Source: Flavobacteriales bacterium (GTDB lineage: Bacteria; Bacteroidota; Bacteroidia; Flavobacteriales; Flavobacteriaceae). Taken from it: DNA of 42,434 nucleotides. The stretch spans positions 27,279 through 69,712 of the forward strand of contig WTJC01000024.1 in NCBI GenBank assembly GCA_011525015.1. Reading direction: 5' to 3'. Of this stretch, positions 1 to 8,585 are shown in pieces. Under the pieces are notes generated by a model that did no database searches, was not told the origin of the DNA, and worked only from the letters and a program-made list of their open reading frames with translations. The position numbers and the translations under genes were made by a program. Within the stretch, counting starts at the first letter, position 1; the number at the start of each line of letters is the position of its first letter.

Positions 1-266
1 GCACCGATTTGTTTTGCCCCCTCATCAAGTTCATCTAAATAAGGAATTATCTGTTGTTTATAGGGAACCGTGACATTACACCCTTTTAGATAAGGGGTAT
101 CAAATATTTTTTCACATTGTGTAATCTCGTCGATATCAAAATTCACATACTGATGTGTCGATAATTGCTCTTTTTGAAACCGATTATTGAAATAATTCCT
201 AGAAAAGGAATATTCAATGTTTCTTCCGATTAATCCGTAAACGGATTCGTCTTTTGATGCTTGCAT
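1..266 (-). CDS. aroE: Shikimate dehydrogenase, N-terminal part (cut by window edge)
   Basis: This is the first 88 codons of shikimate dehydrogenase, the NADPH enzyme that reduces 3-dehydroshikimate in the chorismate pathway; the rest lies beyond position 1. Visible family hallmarks are the N-terminal YGLIGRNIEYSFS stretch (the SFS serines bind shikimate) and the GCNVTVPYK motif, whose lysine is the catalytic base in the family, followed by LDELDEGAKQIGA. The only sensible start is the ATG at 266, because no other start codon precedes YGLIG in frame. The gene therefore overlaps the 3' end of the upstream DUF368 gene by 53 nt in a different frame. It is probably the last gene of a TPR-DUF368-DUF368-aroE unit. 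Family assignment is firm; completeness of the rest is unseen. Confidence 0.9.
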   Translation of the reverse strand, partial: MQASKDESVYGLIGRNIEYSFSRNYFNNRFQKEQLSTHQYVNFDIDEITQCEKIFDTPYLKGCNVTVPYKQQIIPYLDELDEGAKQIG

Positions 267-1254
267 TTTTTTCTAAGATTAAAACCGTTGCTATCCCTAG
301 AAATATAGTAAGTATAGCGGCCCAATTCTCGCTTAAATTCAAATTGGGTAAATAGTCCAAATAATTTGATACAATAAGATGCTGATCAGAATCCATGGCA
401 AAACCATCTTTTTTGACTTGAAGCATTTCGATTTTCCATGGCCAAAGCATCTGGAGTGATCCAATAATAAATCCAAGTATTAGTAGCTCGGTTTGATTTT
501 GATAGCGTTTGTAAATAAATTTTATCATGTGTGAGAAGGCCACTAATCCAGTTATACTTCCCATTAAGAAAACAATCAAAATAGTGTTTGTAGCTCGTAT
601 TTGAGCATCCTTCCATAGAATACTTAAGTCTCCCTGTAAAACAAGTTTTAGTGCTTCAAATAGCACATTCACAGAATCGACAAGTAACAACACATAATTA
701 CCCATAAGTATTAATAGAAATGATCCCGATAGCCCTGGAAGAGTCATGCCTGAGACGCTGACTACTCCACAAAGGAAGATGTACCACAAATTGTCATTTT
801 CACTTGCTTGGGTCAGATTTATAAGTCCATAGCCTATGAGTAAACCCAAGAGCAATAGAAAAAATGCATTGATATTGGGGTATTTAATTTGTTTTGCAAT
901 GTGGTAAATAGATCCTAAAACAAGTCCAAAAAACAAACTCCAGACATGCAATTCATAGAAGGCTAATAGATAGTCTAAGATTTTGGCAAGACTGAAATAA
1001 CTCACTAGAACACCTAGAAATAAGAAGAACAAGAAATGAAGCTGAACGTAGTTTAAAAAACTTCTAAATCGACCGCGTAGTAGAAGCCCGAAGCTCTTGA
1101 CATTTAGCCGACTGAGAGAGAGAATAAATTTCTCATAAAAGCCTAGTACAAATGCAACTAGCCCTCCTGATACTCCAGGTATTTTATTGGCGACACCCAT
1201 GATCATTCCGTGAAAAAACACCGTCAAAAAATTATCCTCTGCACGTTGTTGCAT
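214..1254 (-). CDS. DUF368 (PopT-like) membrane protein, copy 1
   Basis: A 346-residue polytopic membrane protein of the DUF368 family. Members (PopT) have been reported as translocases that return undecaprenyl phosphate across the cytoplasmic membrane for reuse in cell-wall and glycan synthesis. It shows the two pseudo-repeated PGxSG motifs, PGVSGG at about residues 26-31 and PGLSGS at about 173-178, each leading into a hydrophobic helix. The first motif is preceded by ANKI where the neighbouring copy has ADVV, so an acidic residue is replaced by Asn. The C-terminus is a very basic tail rich in Arg and Lys, encoded where the gene overlaps aroE by 53 nt. Twelve nt separate it from the second DUF368 gene upstream, so both are probably cotranscribed. 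Whether this copy has the same substrate is unknown. Confidence 0.88.
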   Translation of the reverse strand: MQQRAEDNFLTVFFHGMIMGVANKIPGVSGGLVAFVLGFYEKFILSLSRLNVKSFGLLLRGRFRSFLNYVQLHFLFFLFLGVLVSYFSLAKILDYLLAFYELHVWSLFFGLVLGSIYHIAKQIKYPNINAFFLLLLGLLIGYGLINLTQASENDNLWYIFLCGVVSVSGMTLPGLSGSFLLILMGNYVLLLVDSVNVLFEALKLVLQGDLSILWKDAQIRATNTILIVFLMGSITGLVAFSHMIKFIYKRYQNQTELLILGFIIGSLQMLWPWKIEMLQVKKDGFAMDSDQHLIVSNYLDYLPNLNLSENWAAILTIFLGIATVLILEKNASIKRRIRLRINRKKH

Positions 1255-1266
1255 CGCTATTAAACT

Positions 1267-2139
1267 TTACTTTTTTTTCGATCGCCCAATTCGTTCTACC
1301 AAGATCACAGCGAGAAAACCAGCTGCGCAAAAACCGATGGCATATTCGAGATCTTGCATAGAGTTAAAATCGTAGATATTCAATTGGTTTTCATCTTTCC
1401 ATGGCCAAATCTTCACTAAAGAACCGACTATAAACCCCAACATTATAGCCATGGTTTGAGCTCTGTATTTTTGAAATAGAAATTTTAAAATTCTGGCAAA
1501 GCTCAAAATGCCGAAAACACATCCGGCCGCTACTACGAGAATTACCTTTAAATTTCGATCATCTACGGCGTTCAATACGCTTTCATAACTGCCTAGAATA
1601 ATTAGGATAAAAGATCCTGATATCCCCGGAAGAATCATCGCGCAGATCGCTATTGCTCCTGAAAAAAACAAATAAATTAAGGAATTACTTTGTTCGGCCG
1701 GTGTAAATTGGGTGACGAAATACGCCGCTATAATACCTGTCAAAAGCAGTGAAATCGTACTCCAGTTCCATTTCTTTATTTCCTTGGATACTACAGAGGT
1801 TGAGGCAATCACTAATCCAAAAAAGAAAGACCAAGTACTTATAGCTTGTGTGCTTAACAAATGACTGAGCACTTTGGAGATGCTAAAGATACTGGTCAGC
1901 ACTCCAGCTAAAAGAGCGACCAAGAAAGGTCCATTCACTTTGTTGAAAACGGCCTTGAATCCAGAGGTTTTCCATACTTGAATCAAACCAAATGAAAATG
2001 AATTAATTGAATTGATTAAGGTTTCGTAAATACCGGTGATTAGCGCAATGGTTCCTCCAGAGACTCCGGGTACAACATCCGCAGCTCCCATAAGAAGCCC
2101 TTTTAAGTAGGTAAAGCCTAATTTTTTGTCAATTTTCAT
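1267..2139 (-). CDS. DUF368 (PopT-like) undecaprenyl-phosphate translocase, copy 2
   Basis: A 290-residue DUF368 integral membrane protein, the more canonical of two tandem copies. It has GAADVVPGVSGGT near residues 18-30 and a second, symmetric ILPGISGS motif near 170-176, with about eight to ten hydrophobic segments. The family role (PopT) is flipping undecaprenyl phosphate back to the cytoplasmic leaflet. The adjacent copy shares the same layout, including LGFIVGS/LGFIIGS and WPWK segments towards the C-terminus, so the pair arose by duplication, but the two have diverged clearly. It follows the TPR gene by 32 nt. The start is the ATG at 2139, with a short hairpin directly in front of it. 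Function is inferred from family only. Confidence 0.9.
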   Translation of the reverse strand: MKIDKKLGFTYLKGLLMGAADVVPGVSGGTIALITGIYETLINSINSFSFGLIQVWKTSGFKAVFNKVNGPFLVALLAGVLTSIFSISKVLSHLLSTQAISTWSFFFGLVIASTSVVSKEIKKWNWSTISLLLTGIIAAYFVTQFTPAEQSNSLIYLFFSGAIAICAMILPGISGSFILIILGSYESVLNAVDDRNLKVILVVAAGCVFGILSFARILKFLFQKYRAQTMAIMLGFIVGSLVKIWPWKDENQLNIYDFNSMQDLEYAIGFCAAGFLAVILVERIGRSKKK

Positions 2140-2140
2140 A

Positions 2141-2158
2141 ACCTCAATTCAATGAGGT
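2141..2158 (-). promoter_or_regulatory. Short hairpin abutting the DUF368 copy 2 start codon
   Basis: On the minus strand ACCTCA and TGAGGT form a 6-bp stem around a 6-nt loop, ending one base before the ATG at 2139. The 3' arm contains GAGG, the only purine-rich Shine-Dalgarno-like string near this start, though at 2 nt it is closer to the ATG than usual. A stem here could dampen translation of the second cistron. There is no T-run, so it is not a terminator. It may be chance. Confidence 0.25.
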
Positions 2159-2171
2159 AAAGATACTATAA

Positions 2172-3572
2172 CTATTGATGGCTATTATCGAACGGAATAA
2201 AATAGGGTTGAGCCCAAGCATTATTTAAAATCTCCGGAAAATACTCTAATACGATGGATTTTTTGTGTGGGTCAATGTTCCAGGCTTTTTCAAAGGTGAT
2301 TTTTGACTTGGTGATATGTCCGGTCTTACTGAGTACTCCAGCTTGTAAATAGGTGAAATCTGCTTGATCAGGATATAAGTCAATAGCCCGATCGAGCACG
2401 CTGAGCACTTCGTAATAATCCTTTAATTGCAAAAGTACTAACACCCATTTGAACCAATTATCTTTTTCGAAATCGCCTAAATCGATACATCTTCTAAAGG
2501 CAAAATCGGCCTGATGCCAATCTTTGTTTTCGATATAAATGATTGCCGCGTTTTTCCAATACTTAGGATTGTTATTATCAATGTTTAGCGCTTTACTAAT
2601 GTATTCTTCAGCTTTAACCAGGTTTTTTTGTTCAAAATAGAGTTGGGTTAAAGCAATCCAGCCCTTATCGAGAAGAGGATCTTCGTGTATGGTCTTGTAA
2701 TAGTATTGTTTGGCTAAAACGATATTGTTCAGCTTGTGGTGACATTGTCCAATACGCAGGTAAGCAAATGCCGTGGGTTGATCGATTTCAAGTGTGGTTT
2801 CATAGCAAATGATGGCCTCATTGTACTTGTGCATTTTCTCGAGTACTCTACCTTTTTCGAAATAAGCCCCAACAAAGCGATCATCAGAAATAATTGCGAA
2901 ATCAAATGCGACAAGTGCTTCTTTGTACATCGAGGTGTCTAGATACATTTTACCGAGCTGATGCCAGGCCACTTCACAATAGGGATTTTTCTCTACAAAT
3001 TCATTTAAAAAGCGAATAGCTCCTTTTTGATCGTTTAGAAATTCATAGCAATACACCAGATTGTAGAGCGAACCATAATCTGAAGGATCAATTTCGACAC
3101 ATTTTAAAAAGTGAATTTTGGCATGGTAGTAGTCGTCAATAAACAAATATTCCATTCCAATTAAAGCGTGAATATCAAAGTTGTTGTCGTCTATTTGCAG
3201 CGCTTTTTCTAAGAGTTTTATCGCCTCGTCGTGTTGGTCTTGTTTAGAACAAATATTGGCCTTTTGAATGAATAAATCTTCGTTTAAGGGGTCTAAGGAT
3301 TCTAATTCTTCTAACAATTGCAAAGCTTTGTCGAATTCGTCTTCGAATACGTGCAACTCTACCTGCAGAAGTTTTAACTCTATAGAGTGGGGGTGTTGTT
3401 CGAGTCCTAATTTGACAGCCTTTTTGGAGAGTAAAATTTTACCGTTGTTTAAATAATGGTGAACGATGTCTTCGAAGTCTTCGGCGTCAAAGAAATAAAC
3501 GTCGTCCGTTTTGAGCATGGATTCAAATTTGTGAATCGTATTTTGAGGCGATTTATTTGACTCAGAATGCAT
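2172..3572 (-). CDS. Tetratricopeptide repeat protein
   Basis: A 466-residue soluble protein made almost entirely of TPR-type helical repeats, with about ten units. Recurrent signatures include alternating small residues and Tyr/Asp/Pro at unit ends such as ALQIDDNN, CVEIDPSD, ALNIDNNN and AIDLYPDQ. No signal peptide or membrane segment is visible, so it is probably a cytoplasmic scaffold. The first 40 residues are acidic and lack repeats. It heads the run towards two DUF368 transporters and aroE, 32 nt ahead of the first of them, and is probably cotranscribed with them. The start is the ATG at 3572. The partner is unknown. The 92-nt gap upstream (3573-3664) shows no exact promoter box, only a one-mismatch TAAATTTA. 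Confidence 0.85.
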   Translation of the reverse strand: MHSESNKSPQNTIHKFESMLKTDDVYFFDAEDFEDIVHHYLNNGKILLSKKAVKLGLEQHPHSIELKLLQVELHVFEDEFDKALQLLEELESLDPLNEDLFIQKANICSKQDQHDEAIKLLEKALQIDDNNFDIHALIGMEYLFIDDYYHAKIHFLKCVEIDPSDYGSLYNLVYCYEFLNDQKGAIRFLNEFVEKNPYCEVAWHQLGKMYLDTSMYKEALVAFDFAIISDDRFVGAYFEKGRVLEKMHKYNEAIICYETTLEIDQPTAFAYLRIGQCHHKLNNIVLAKQYYYKTIHEDPLLDKGWIALTQLYFEQKNLVKAEEYISKALNIDNNNPKYWKNAAIIYIENKDWHQADFAFRRCIDLGDFEKDNWFKWVLVLLQLKDYYEVLSVLDRAIDLYPDQADFTYLQAGVLSKTGHITKSKITFEKAWNIDPHKKSIVLEYFPEILNNAWAQPYFIPFDNSHQ

Positions 3573-3664
3573 TAAGTAAAATTTATTCCTTAACTATTGT
3601 TAGGATTAAATTTAAACTAAGTGCTATCTGATATTTTTTCGAACTGACTTATGTTATTAACATT

Positions 3665-4855
3665 TTATTCAACAGCCTTGTTCAGCTCATTTAAAATGGA
3701 GATAATGATTTGACATCCCTTTAAAAGTTCTCTTTCAGAGATGGTTAAGGGCGGGGTTATTCTTACAGCTCGTTTTTCAAATAAGAGCCAGAATAAGATC
3801 AATTTTTTTTCTTTAGCCCTGATAACTAATTCGTTAGCAATTGTACTGTCTTTCAATATAAGGGCTAACATTAAGCCTTTGCCTCTGACTTCTTGAATCA
3901 ATGGATGTTGTAATTCTCTTCGAATGAGCCGTTCTTTGAACTCCATTTGAGCGGGAAGTTTCAATCTGATCAGTTCATTTAAGGTCGCTAATGCTGCCTT
4001 GGCAATAAGAGGATTACCGCCAAAGGTCGTGATATGCCCTAATGGAATTCTTTGACTGAAGGTGTTCATGATCTCTTGACTACTCACCAGTGCTCCTGCG
4101 GGTAAACCACCAGCCATGGCTTTACCTATGACAAGGATGTCTGGCTGTATGTCGTAATGCTCAAAGGCAAACCATTTCCCTGTTCTACCAAAACCGGGTT
4201 GAATTTCATCTAGAATGAGTAGGGTGTTGGTTTGTTTGCATCTAGAAGCGATTTTTTTCAGATAATCAGGGTCAGGACAAATAAATCCTGCACCACCTTG
4301 AATGGTTTCTAATACCACTGCAGCGGTGTCTTCGTCTATAATCGAGATGTCTTCTTCGCTGTTGAACTGTATATGCGAGATGTCTGGAATCAGAGGCTCA
4401 AAAGGGGTCATTCGCTCCTCAAAACTCATTAAACTTAAGCTGCCCATAGTGTTGCCGTGGTAGGCGTCTTTAGCTGCTATAATCTTTGTTTTTCCGGTAT
4501 AAGCTCTTGCCAGTTTGATGGCTGCTTCAATGGCCTCAGTGCCCGAGTTGACAAGGTAAGTGCTATTCAGGGGTTCAGGTAGAATTTCTGAGAGTTTTTT
4601 GCAGTATTCAACTGCAGGGCTAAGGGCGAATTCTCCATAGACCATAACATGTAAATAGGAGCTCGCCTGCGCCTTTATAGCTCGAACAATCTTTCGATTC
4701 GAATGCCCGAGAACATTGGCCGAGACTCCTGCTACAAAATCTAGATATTTATTTCCTTTATCATCAAAAATATAGCTGCCTTTCGCCTTTTTTATGATTA
4801 GACCTAAGGGATGTTCAGTGGTCTGCGCCTGATATTTTTTAAAGGCATCTAACAT
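3665..4855 (-). CDS. Class III PLP-dependent aminotransferase
   Basis: A 396-residue fold-type I class III aminotransferase of the ornithine/acetylornithine type. Visible are the phosphate-binding NSGTEA (103-108), AYHG (131-134), the cofactor-ring DEIQ (216-219), and IGKAMAGG with Lys245 as the Schiff-base lysine, then THTTFGGNP-like text (HITTFGGNP) that binds phosphate from the partner subunit. Length is typical. The ATG at 4855 directly abuts the stop of the OstA-like gene (TAAATG), implying translational coupling. Class III members act on ornithine, acetylornithine, GABA or diamines. The neighbours (OstA-like protein, purA, a Fur-type regulator) do not fix the substrate, so no gene symbol is given. 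Confidence 0.9.
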   Translation of the reverse strand: MLDAFKKYQAQTTEHPLGLIIKKAKGSYIFDDKGNKYLDFVAGVSANVLGHSNRKIVRAIKAQASSYLHVMVYGEFALSPAVEYCKKLSEILPEPLNSTYLVNSGTEAIEAAIKLARAYTGKTKIIAAKDAYHGNTMGSLSLMSFEERMTPFEPLIPDISHIQFNSEEDISIIDEDTAAVVLETIQGGAGFICPDPDYLKKIASRCKQTNTLLILDEIQPGFGRTGKWFAFEHYDIQPDILVIGKAMAGGLPAGALVSSQEIMNTFSQRIPLGHITTFGGNPLIAKAALATLNELIRLKLPAQMEFKERLIRRELQHPLIQEVRGKGLMLALILKDSTIANELVIRAKEKKLILFWLLFEKRAVRITPPLTISERELLKGCQIIISILNELNKAVE

Positions 4856-6403
4856 TTAGTTCTTAGAATCAATGATGAGGTCGTCTAAGGTGTAAATCCT
4901 TTCGTCTTCTCGCCATATAAAACCTTCTAGCTTTTTCATTTCTTCTGGAAATTGCTCAATGGGATAGATGGTGCCGTCAGGATTTACTCTGAAAATAATA
5001 TCTCTTATGTCACCATTTTCGAGTTGAAGTTCAATTTCACTGCAAATCGTCTTGTTTACCCCGAGTAATTCCTGATTCTCATCGTACATATAGTAGATGA
5101 GCTCTGTGTTTTTGTGGAGTTTAATTTGATTGAGGGCATTATCTACGAATTTGCCTCCTAGATCTGCGCCCTTTGCTTGGTTGAATCCCAAATTGTTGAT
5201 GGTGTCTTTGGAAACCACAAATGCATTAGACTCTACGATTAGAGAATCTAATTTTTGGGTCTCAGGATCTGAGAGGATCCACATTTTATCTCCAGTTAGT
5301 TGGCTTTCTCCATTCCAAACTACAGGATCACCAATGAGTTCAGTAACATCTTCTGTTTGAATGTACTTAATGGTGTCGCAGATGCCGCTCATTCCCGTTT
5401 TGAAAAAGCGACTATTTCTGTAGGACTTTAAAACGCGATTTTCCTTTGTGCCTGTTACAAATAGGGTATCACCGTGAATATAGAGAGAGTCGTTTTGAAG
5501 TACATTGATGGCTACTGCTCTTTTGGTCGCAAAAACAGAATCAATGGCTTTCCAAACTTCGGCATAATTCGATCGAATGATGGATTGGTTAATGGTATCT
5601 AATACTTGGATATTATTTGTAGCTGAGGCAAATGATGTCGCATTCTCAAAATAAACCGAATCTCCATTGATTATTCGGTCACTGTAGTGTATTTCAGTAT
5701 TCTTATTACCGTATCCCTTTTGCAATTCTGTGTTGTAAAACCCCTTTTCGCAGTAAAATTGATAGTCTTCTCCTACTATAGTTGATGGACCGTTGAGATA
5801 GGCGTATTTCGTATCTGTGTAGTAGGTGAGTTTGTCACTATCAAGCGTGTACTCTGGATTATCGATATGTACCTTTTGATCAAATTGGTACTTTTTTTCA
5901 TCAATAAAATAGGTTCCGAATCTGCTGGTGAGGATGTTTTTGCTGTCAATAATTTTACCTCCAGTATTGTAATAAGCCATTTGGTCTTCTCTATTGAAAT
6001 AGAGCGTGTCAGATTGAAGAGAAGTAGTATCCTTGAGCATACGCACTTTTCCCATGGCTTTGAGAAGCCTTGAATTCCCGTTATACGAGATAGAATTGCT
6101 CCACAATTTTAGGGTGTCTCCTTGTTCGAGGTAAATATTTCCTTCTGCGTAAATTCTGTTTTCGTCGGCATAAAGAAAAGCTTGGTCGCACCACATATCA
6201 GCTCCTTGATGCCTAAATTGAACTTGACCATTTACGTCTTTTGTGAAAATACTGGCGCCGGGAAATTGAGCTTCATCTTTTTTGAAATTTCCTCCGTAAA
6301 GAATATCGATTTTTTGACTTTGCCCTATGACCTTTGCACTCAGCGCAATGAGCCATAGACTCAGTAGGCATCGATATTTGAAATGCTTTTTAGCCGATAG
6401 CAT
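4856..6403 (-). CDS. OstA-like LPS-transport protein (LptA/LptD N-terminal type)
   Basis: An exported protein of 515 residues made of repeated beta strands of the OstA/LptA fold. The pattern is seen as recurring hydrophobic-polar strands such as GNIYLEQGDTL, AMGKVRMLKD, NGPSTIVGEDY and GNKNTEIHYSD. Such beta-jellyroll proteins carry LPS across the periplasm or form the plug domain of LptD. The likely start is the ATG at 6403. It gives a short basic leader followed by the hydrophobic stretch LLSLWLIALSA, a good signal peptide, and overlaps the end of purA by 14 nt. An earlier in-frame TTG at 6436 would add 11 residues and spoil the leader. It sits in a fur-purA-OstA-aminotransferase unit. The C-terminal region looks lineage-specific, and no beta-barrel of LptD length is present. 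Confidence 0.82.
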   Translation of the reverse strand: MLSAKKHFKYRCLLSLWLIALSAKVIGQSQKIDILYGGNFKKDEAQFPGASIFTKDVNGQVQFRHQGADMWCDQAFLYADENRIYAEGNIYLEQGDTLKLWSNSISYNGNSRLLKAMGKVRMLKDTTSLQSDTLYFNREDQMAYYNTGGKIIDSKNILTSRFGTYFIDEKKYQFDQKVHIDNPEYTLDSDKLTYYTDTKYAYLNGPSTIVGEDYQFYCEKGFYNTELQKGYGNKNTEIHYSDRIINGDSVYFENATSFASATNNIQVLDTINQSIIRSNYAEVWKAIDSVFATKRAVAINVLQNDSLYIHGDTLFVTGTKENRVLKSYRNSRFFKTGMSGICDTIKYIQTEDVTELIGDPVVWNGESQLTGDKMWILSDPETQKLDSLIVESNAFVVSKDTINNLGFNQAKGADLGGKFVDNALNQIKLHKNTELIYYMYDENQELLGVNKTICSEIELQLENGDIRDIIFRVNPDGTIYPIEQFPEEMKKLEGFIWREDERIYTLDDLIIDSKN

Positions 6404-7670
6404 CTCTAAAGATTGTTTGAGTTCTGTCGGGGCCAACAGACACGATTTTGATAGGAGTTTTTAGCTCCTGCTCAATAAACGCAATGTATTCGTTGAGTTC
6501 TTCTGGAAATTCTGAAGGATCTGAAATTGCTGTGATGTCTTGACTCCACCCTTTAAATTCCTTGTAAATAGGTTGAACGTACTTTTCATTGATGTCAAAT
6601 GGAAGATGTTCAATAGACTCACCTTTATAATTGTAGTGTGTGCATACTTTCAGTTTGTCAAAACCACTTAACACATCAGCTTTCATCATATTGAGTTCTG
6701 TTACTCCATTGATGCGTATAGCGTACTTTAACGCCACTAAATCTAACCAACCACATCTTCTTGGTCTTCCTGTGGTTGCACCAAATTCATTTCCAACTCT
6801 AGCCAAGGTTTCTCCGTCCTTGTCAAACAATTCTGTTGGAAAGGGTCCGCTTCCCACTCTTGTGGTATAAGCTTTAAAAATACCTATGACGTTTTTGATT
6901 TGATTAGGAGCAATACCTAAACCTGTGCATGCACCTGCGGCTGTAGTATTTGAAGAGGTGACGAAAGGATAAGTTCCAAAGTCAATGTCTAATAGTGAAC
7001 CTTGAGCACCTTCTGCTAAAATCTTTTTATTATCGTTAATGGCCTTATGCAGGTAATTCTCGCTATCGATAAATTCTATTCTTCGCATGAATTCAACCGC
7101 TTCAAAGAAGGTGGCGTTTAGCTTTTCAATGTCAAAATCGAGCTCTACCTGATAATTTCCAATTAACTCCAAGTGCTTTTGACTTAGGGCATTGAATTTG
7201 TCTTTCCAAGTATCAAATTCTAAGTCACCAACCCTTAAACCATTTCGGCCCGTTTTGTCCATGTAGGTTGGTCCAATTCCTTTTAAGGTAGAACCTATTT
7301 TTGATTTTCCTTTTTGCAATTCAGAGGCTTTGTCTAAAAGAGCATGTGTGGGTAAAATCAGGTGCGCCTTGCGCGATATCTTGAGTTTTGAAATAATTGA
7401 ATTGTCGTGCGGAATTAGTTTGTCTAATTCTGCTTTAAAAATTACAGGATCGATGACTACTCCGTTCCCAACAATATTCATCGAATTCTCGTGAAAGATT
7501 CCAGAAGGAATGGTGTGAAGAACATGTTTTTTTTGATCAAACTCTAAAGTATGCCCGGCATTAGGTCCTCCTTGAAATCTTGCTACAATATCATACTTAG
7601 ACGTCAAAACGTCTACTATTTTTCCTTTTCCTTCATCTCCCCATTGGAGTCCTAAAAGCAGGTCTATCAT
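6390..7670 (-). CDS. purA: Adenylosuccinate synthase
   Basis: Adenylosuccinate synthetase, which joins IMP and aspartate using GTP in the first committed step to AMP. At 426 residues it is full length. Hallmarks are LQWGDEGKGKIVD at the N-terminus (phosphate loop, catalytic Asp and Lys), GPNAGHT with the catalytic His near residue 40, the GIGPTY loop, GAQGSLLDIDFGTYPFVTSS, TTGRPRRCGW and the late VGPDRTQT stretch. The ATG at 7670 follows the stop of the Fur-type gene by 2 nt, and its 3' end overlaps the OstA-like gene, so it lies in the middle of one transcript. Nothing unusual is seen in the catalytic residues. Confidence 0.97.
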   Translation of the reverse strand: MIDLLLGLQWGDEGKGKIVDVLTSKYDIVARFQGGPNAGHTLEFDQKKHVLHTIPSGIFHENSMNIVGNGVVIDPVIFKAELDKLIPHDNSIISKLKISRKAHLILPTHALLDKASELQKGKSKIGSTLKGIGPTYMDKTGRNGLRVGDLEFDTWKDKFNALSQKHLELIGNYQVELDFDIEKLNATFFEAVEFMRRIEFIDSENYLHKAINDNKKILAEGAQGSLLDIDFGTYPFVTSSNTTAAGACTGLGIAPNQIKNVIGIFKAYTTRVGSGPFPTELFDKDGETLARVGNEFGATTGRPRRCGWLDLVALKYAIRINGVTELNMMKADVLSGFDKLKVCTHYNYKGESIEHLPFDINEKYVQPIYKEFKGWSQDITAISDPSEFPEELNEYIAFIEQELKTPIKIVSVGPDRTQTIFRDAIG

Positions 7671-7672
7671 TG

Positions 7673-8116
7673 TTAATTTTCTTTTCTTTCACCGTAGAAA
7701 TAGAGTGAATGGTTGTTGATGTTGATGTTAAATACTTCTTCTATTGTCTTTTTAATCGATTCGATTCGTGGATCACAAAACTCAATGACCTCACCGGTGT
7801 CTGTTAGAATAACGTGGTCGTGTTGTTTGTCGAAATACGATTTTTCATATTGAGCTTGTGCGCCTCCAAATAAGTGTTTGCGAACGAGTTTACAATCGAG
7901 CAGTAATTCGATAGTGTTATACAGCGTCGCTCTCGAGACGCGATAATTCTTTTCTTTCATTTTGGTGTACAAAGACTCAATGTCAAAATGATCAGAGCTG
8001 GCATAAATCTCGTGAAGAATGGCGTATCGTTCTGGAGTTTTTCGATGACCATTATCTTCGAGGTATTTGGTAAAAACTCGCTTAACGGTATCTTGGTTGT
8101 TATCGGTGGTGTTCAT
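7673..8116 (-). CDS. Fur-family transcriptional regulator
   Basis: A 147-residue Fur/PerR/Zur family repressor: a winged-helix DNA-binding half ([12 protein letters not shown], then [13 protein letters not shown] as the recognition region) and a metal-binding dimerisation half with QHDHVI. The usual CxxC pair after the HDH motif is replaced here by L-T-D-T. Only one of the two distal cysteines remains (EFCD), so a structural zinc site of the classic type is absent. This leaves the sensed metal open (iron, manganese or peroxide). It leads the purA-OstA-aminotransferase unit, an arrangement that may be simple cotranscription. The ATG at 8116 sits about 50 nt behind a TAAATTTG promoter box. Confidence 0.9.
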   Translation of the reverse strand: MNTTDNNQDTVKRVFTKYLEDNGHRKTPERYAILHEIYASSDHFDIESLYTKMKEKNYRVSRATLYNTIELLLDCKLVRKHLFGGAQAQYEKSYFDKQHDHVILTDTGEVIEFCDPRIESIKKTIEEVFNININNHSLYFYGERKEN

Positions 8117-8170
8117 GGTTGTATACTAACCCTTTTGAGGTCGATTTAAACTAAAAAACTCATAAAGAAG

Positions 8171-8178
8171 CAAATTTA
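8171..8178 (-). promoter_or_regulatory. Candidate -7 promoter box for the fur-purA unit
   Basis: TAAATTTG on the minus strand matches the Bacteroidota sigma-A -7 consensus TAnnTTTG exactly, 55 nt ahead of the regulator's ATG. No clean TTG -33 element is seen at the usual spacing, so this is a motif match only. Confidence 0.5.
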
Positions 8179-8231
8179 GTCATAAAAGTAAAACACATTA
8201 CTGCCTGCTTAATTTGATATTAACACTTTAC

Positions 8232-8492
8232 TTAAAAGTCAGGCTTGTAATCAAATCTATTCCCTTTTACAATTTTTAAATTGACCACTATGCCGTCACA
8301 ATCTGAAAAAATACTATTTATTTTCTCTACAAGCATTTCCATCATTGGTTCATAGGCACCATATATTTGAGTAGATAATGGATTTTCAAGTATTTGAAAA
8401 CGACTGTCTCTTATGGATGTTATAAATTTTTTAATTATCGATTCGTAATTGTCATTTAAGGGCATAAGGGTAATTTCAATCGATGTATTCAT
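8232..8492 (-). CDS. YkoF-like thiamine/HMP-binding family protein
   Basis: An 86-residue protein resembling one domain of the YkoF / MTH1187 (DUF77) ferredoxin-like fold, whose characterised members bind thiamine or its hydroxymethylpyrimidine moiety. Matching features are the beta-strand start IEITLMPLNDNY, the STQIYGAY segment where family members have STQVxGxY, and the closing VVNLKIVKGNR strand. It has no signal peptide or membrane segment. It stands alone, with 115 nt to the fur-like gene and 93 nt to spoT, and neither neighbour is a thiamine gene. The upstream gap 8493-8585 has only a one-mismatch promoter-like TATGTTTA. Family assignment rests on motif resemblance; ligand binding is inference. 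Confidence 0.7.
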   Translation of the reverse strand: MNTSIEITLMPLNDNYESIIKKFITSIRDSRFQILENPLSTQIYGAYEPMMEMLVEKINSIFSDCDGIVVNLKIVKGNRFDYKPDF

Positions 8493-8585
8493 AGGAACTA
8501 ATTTATAAGATAAACATACAATCTACGTCTATTATTTTAAAGGCGTGGTTGTTAAATTACTAGGGGTAAGCCGTGAATAGAAGCG

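Noticed and set aside
6404-6436. A TTG start for the OstA-like gene at 6436
   Set aside because: The ATG at 6403 gives a standard signal peptide and a shorter overlap with purA.
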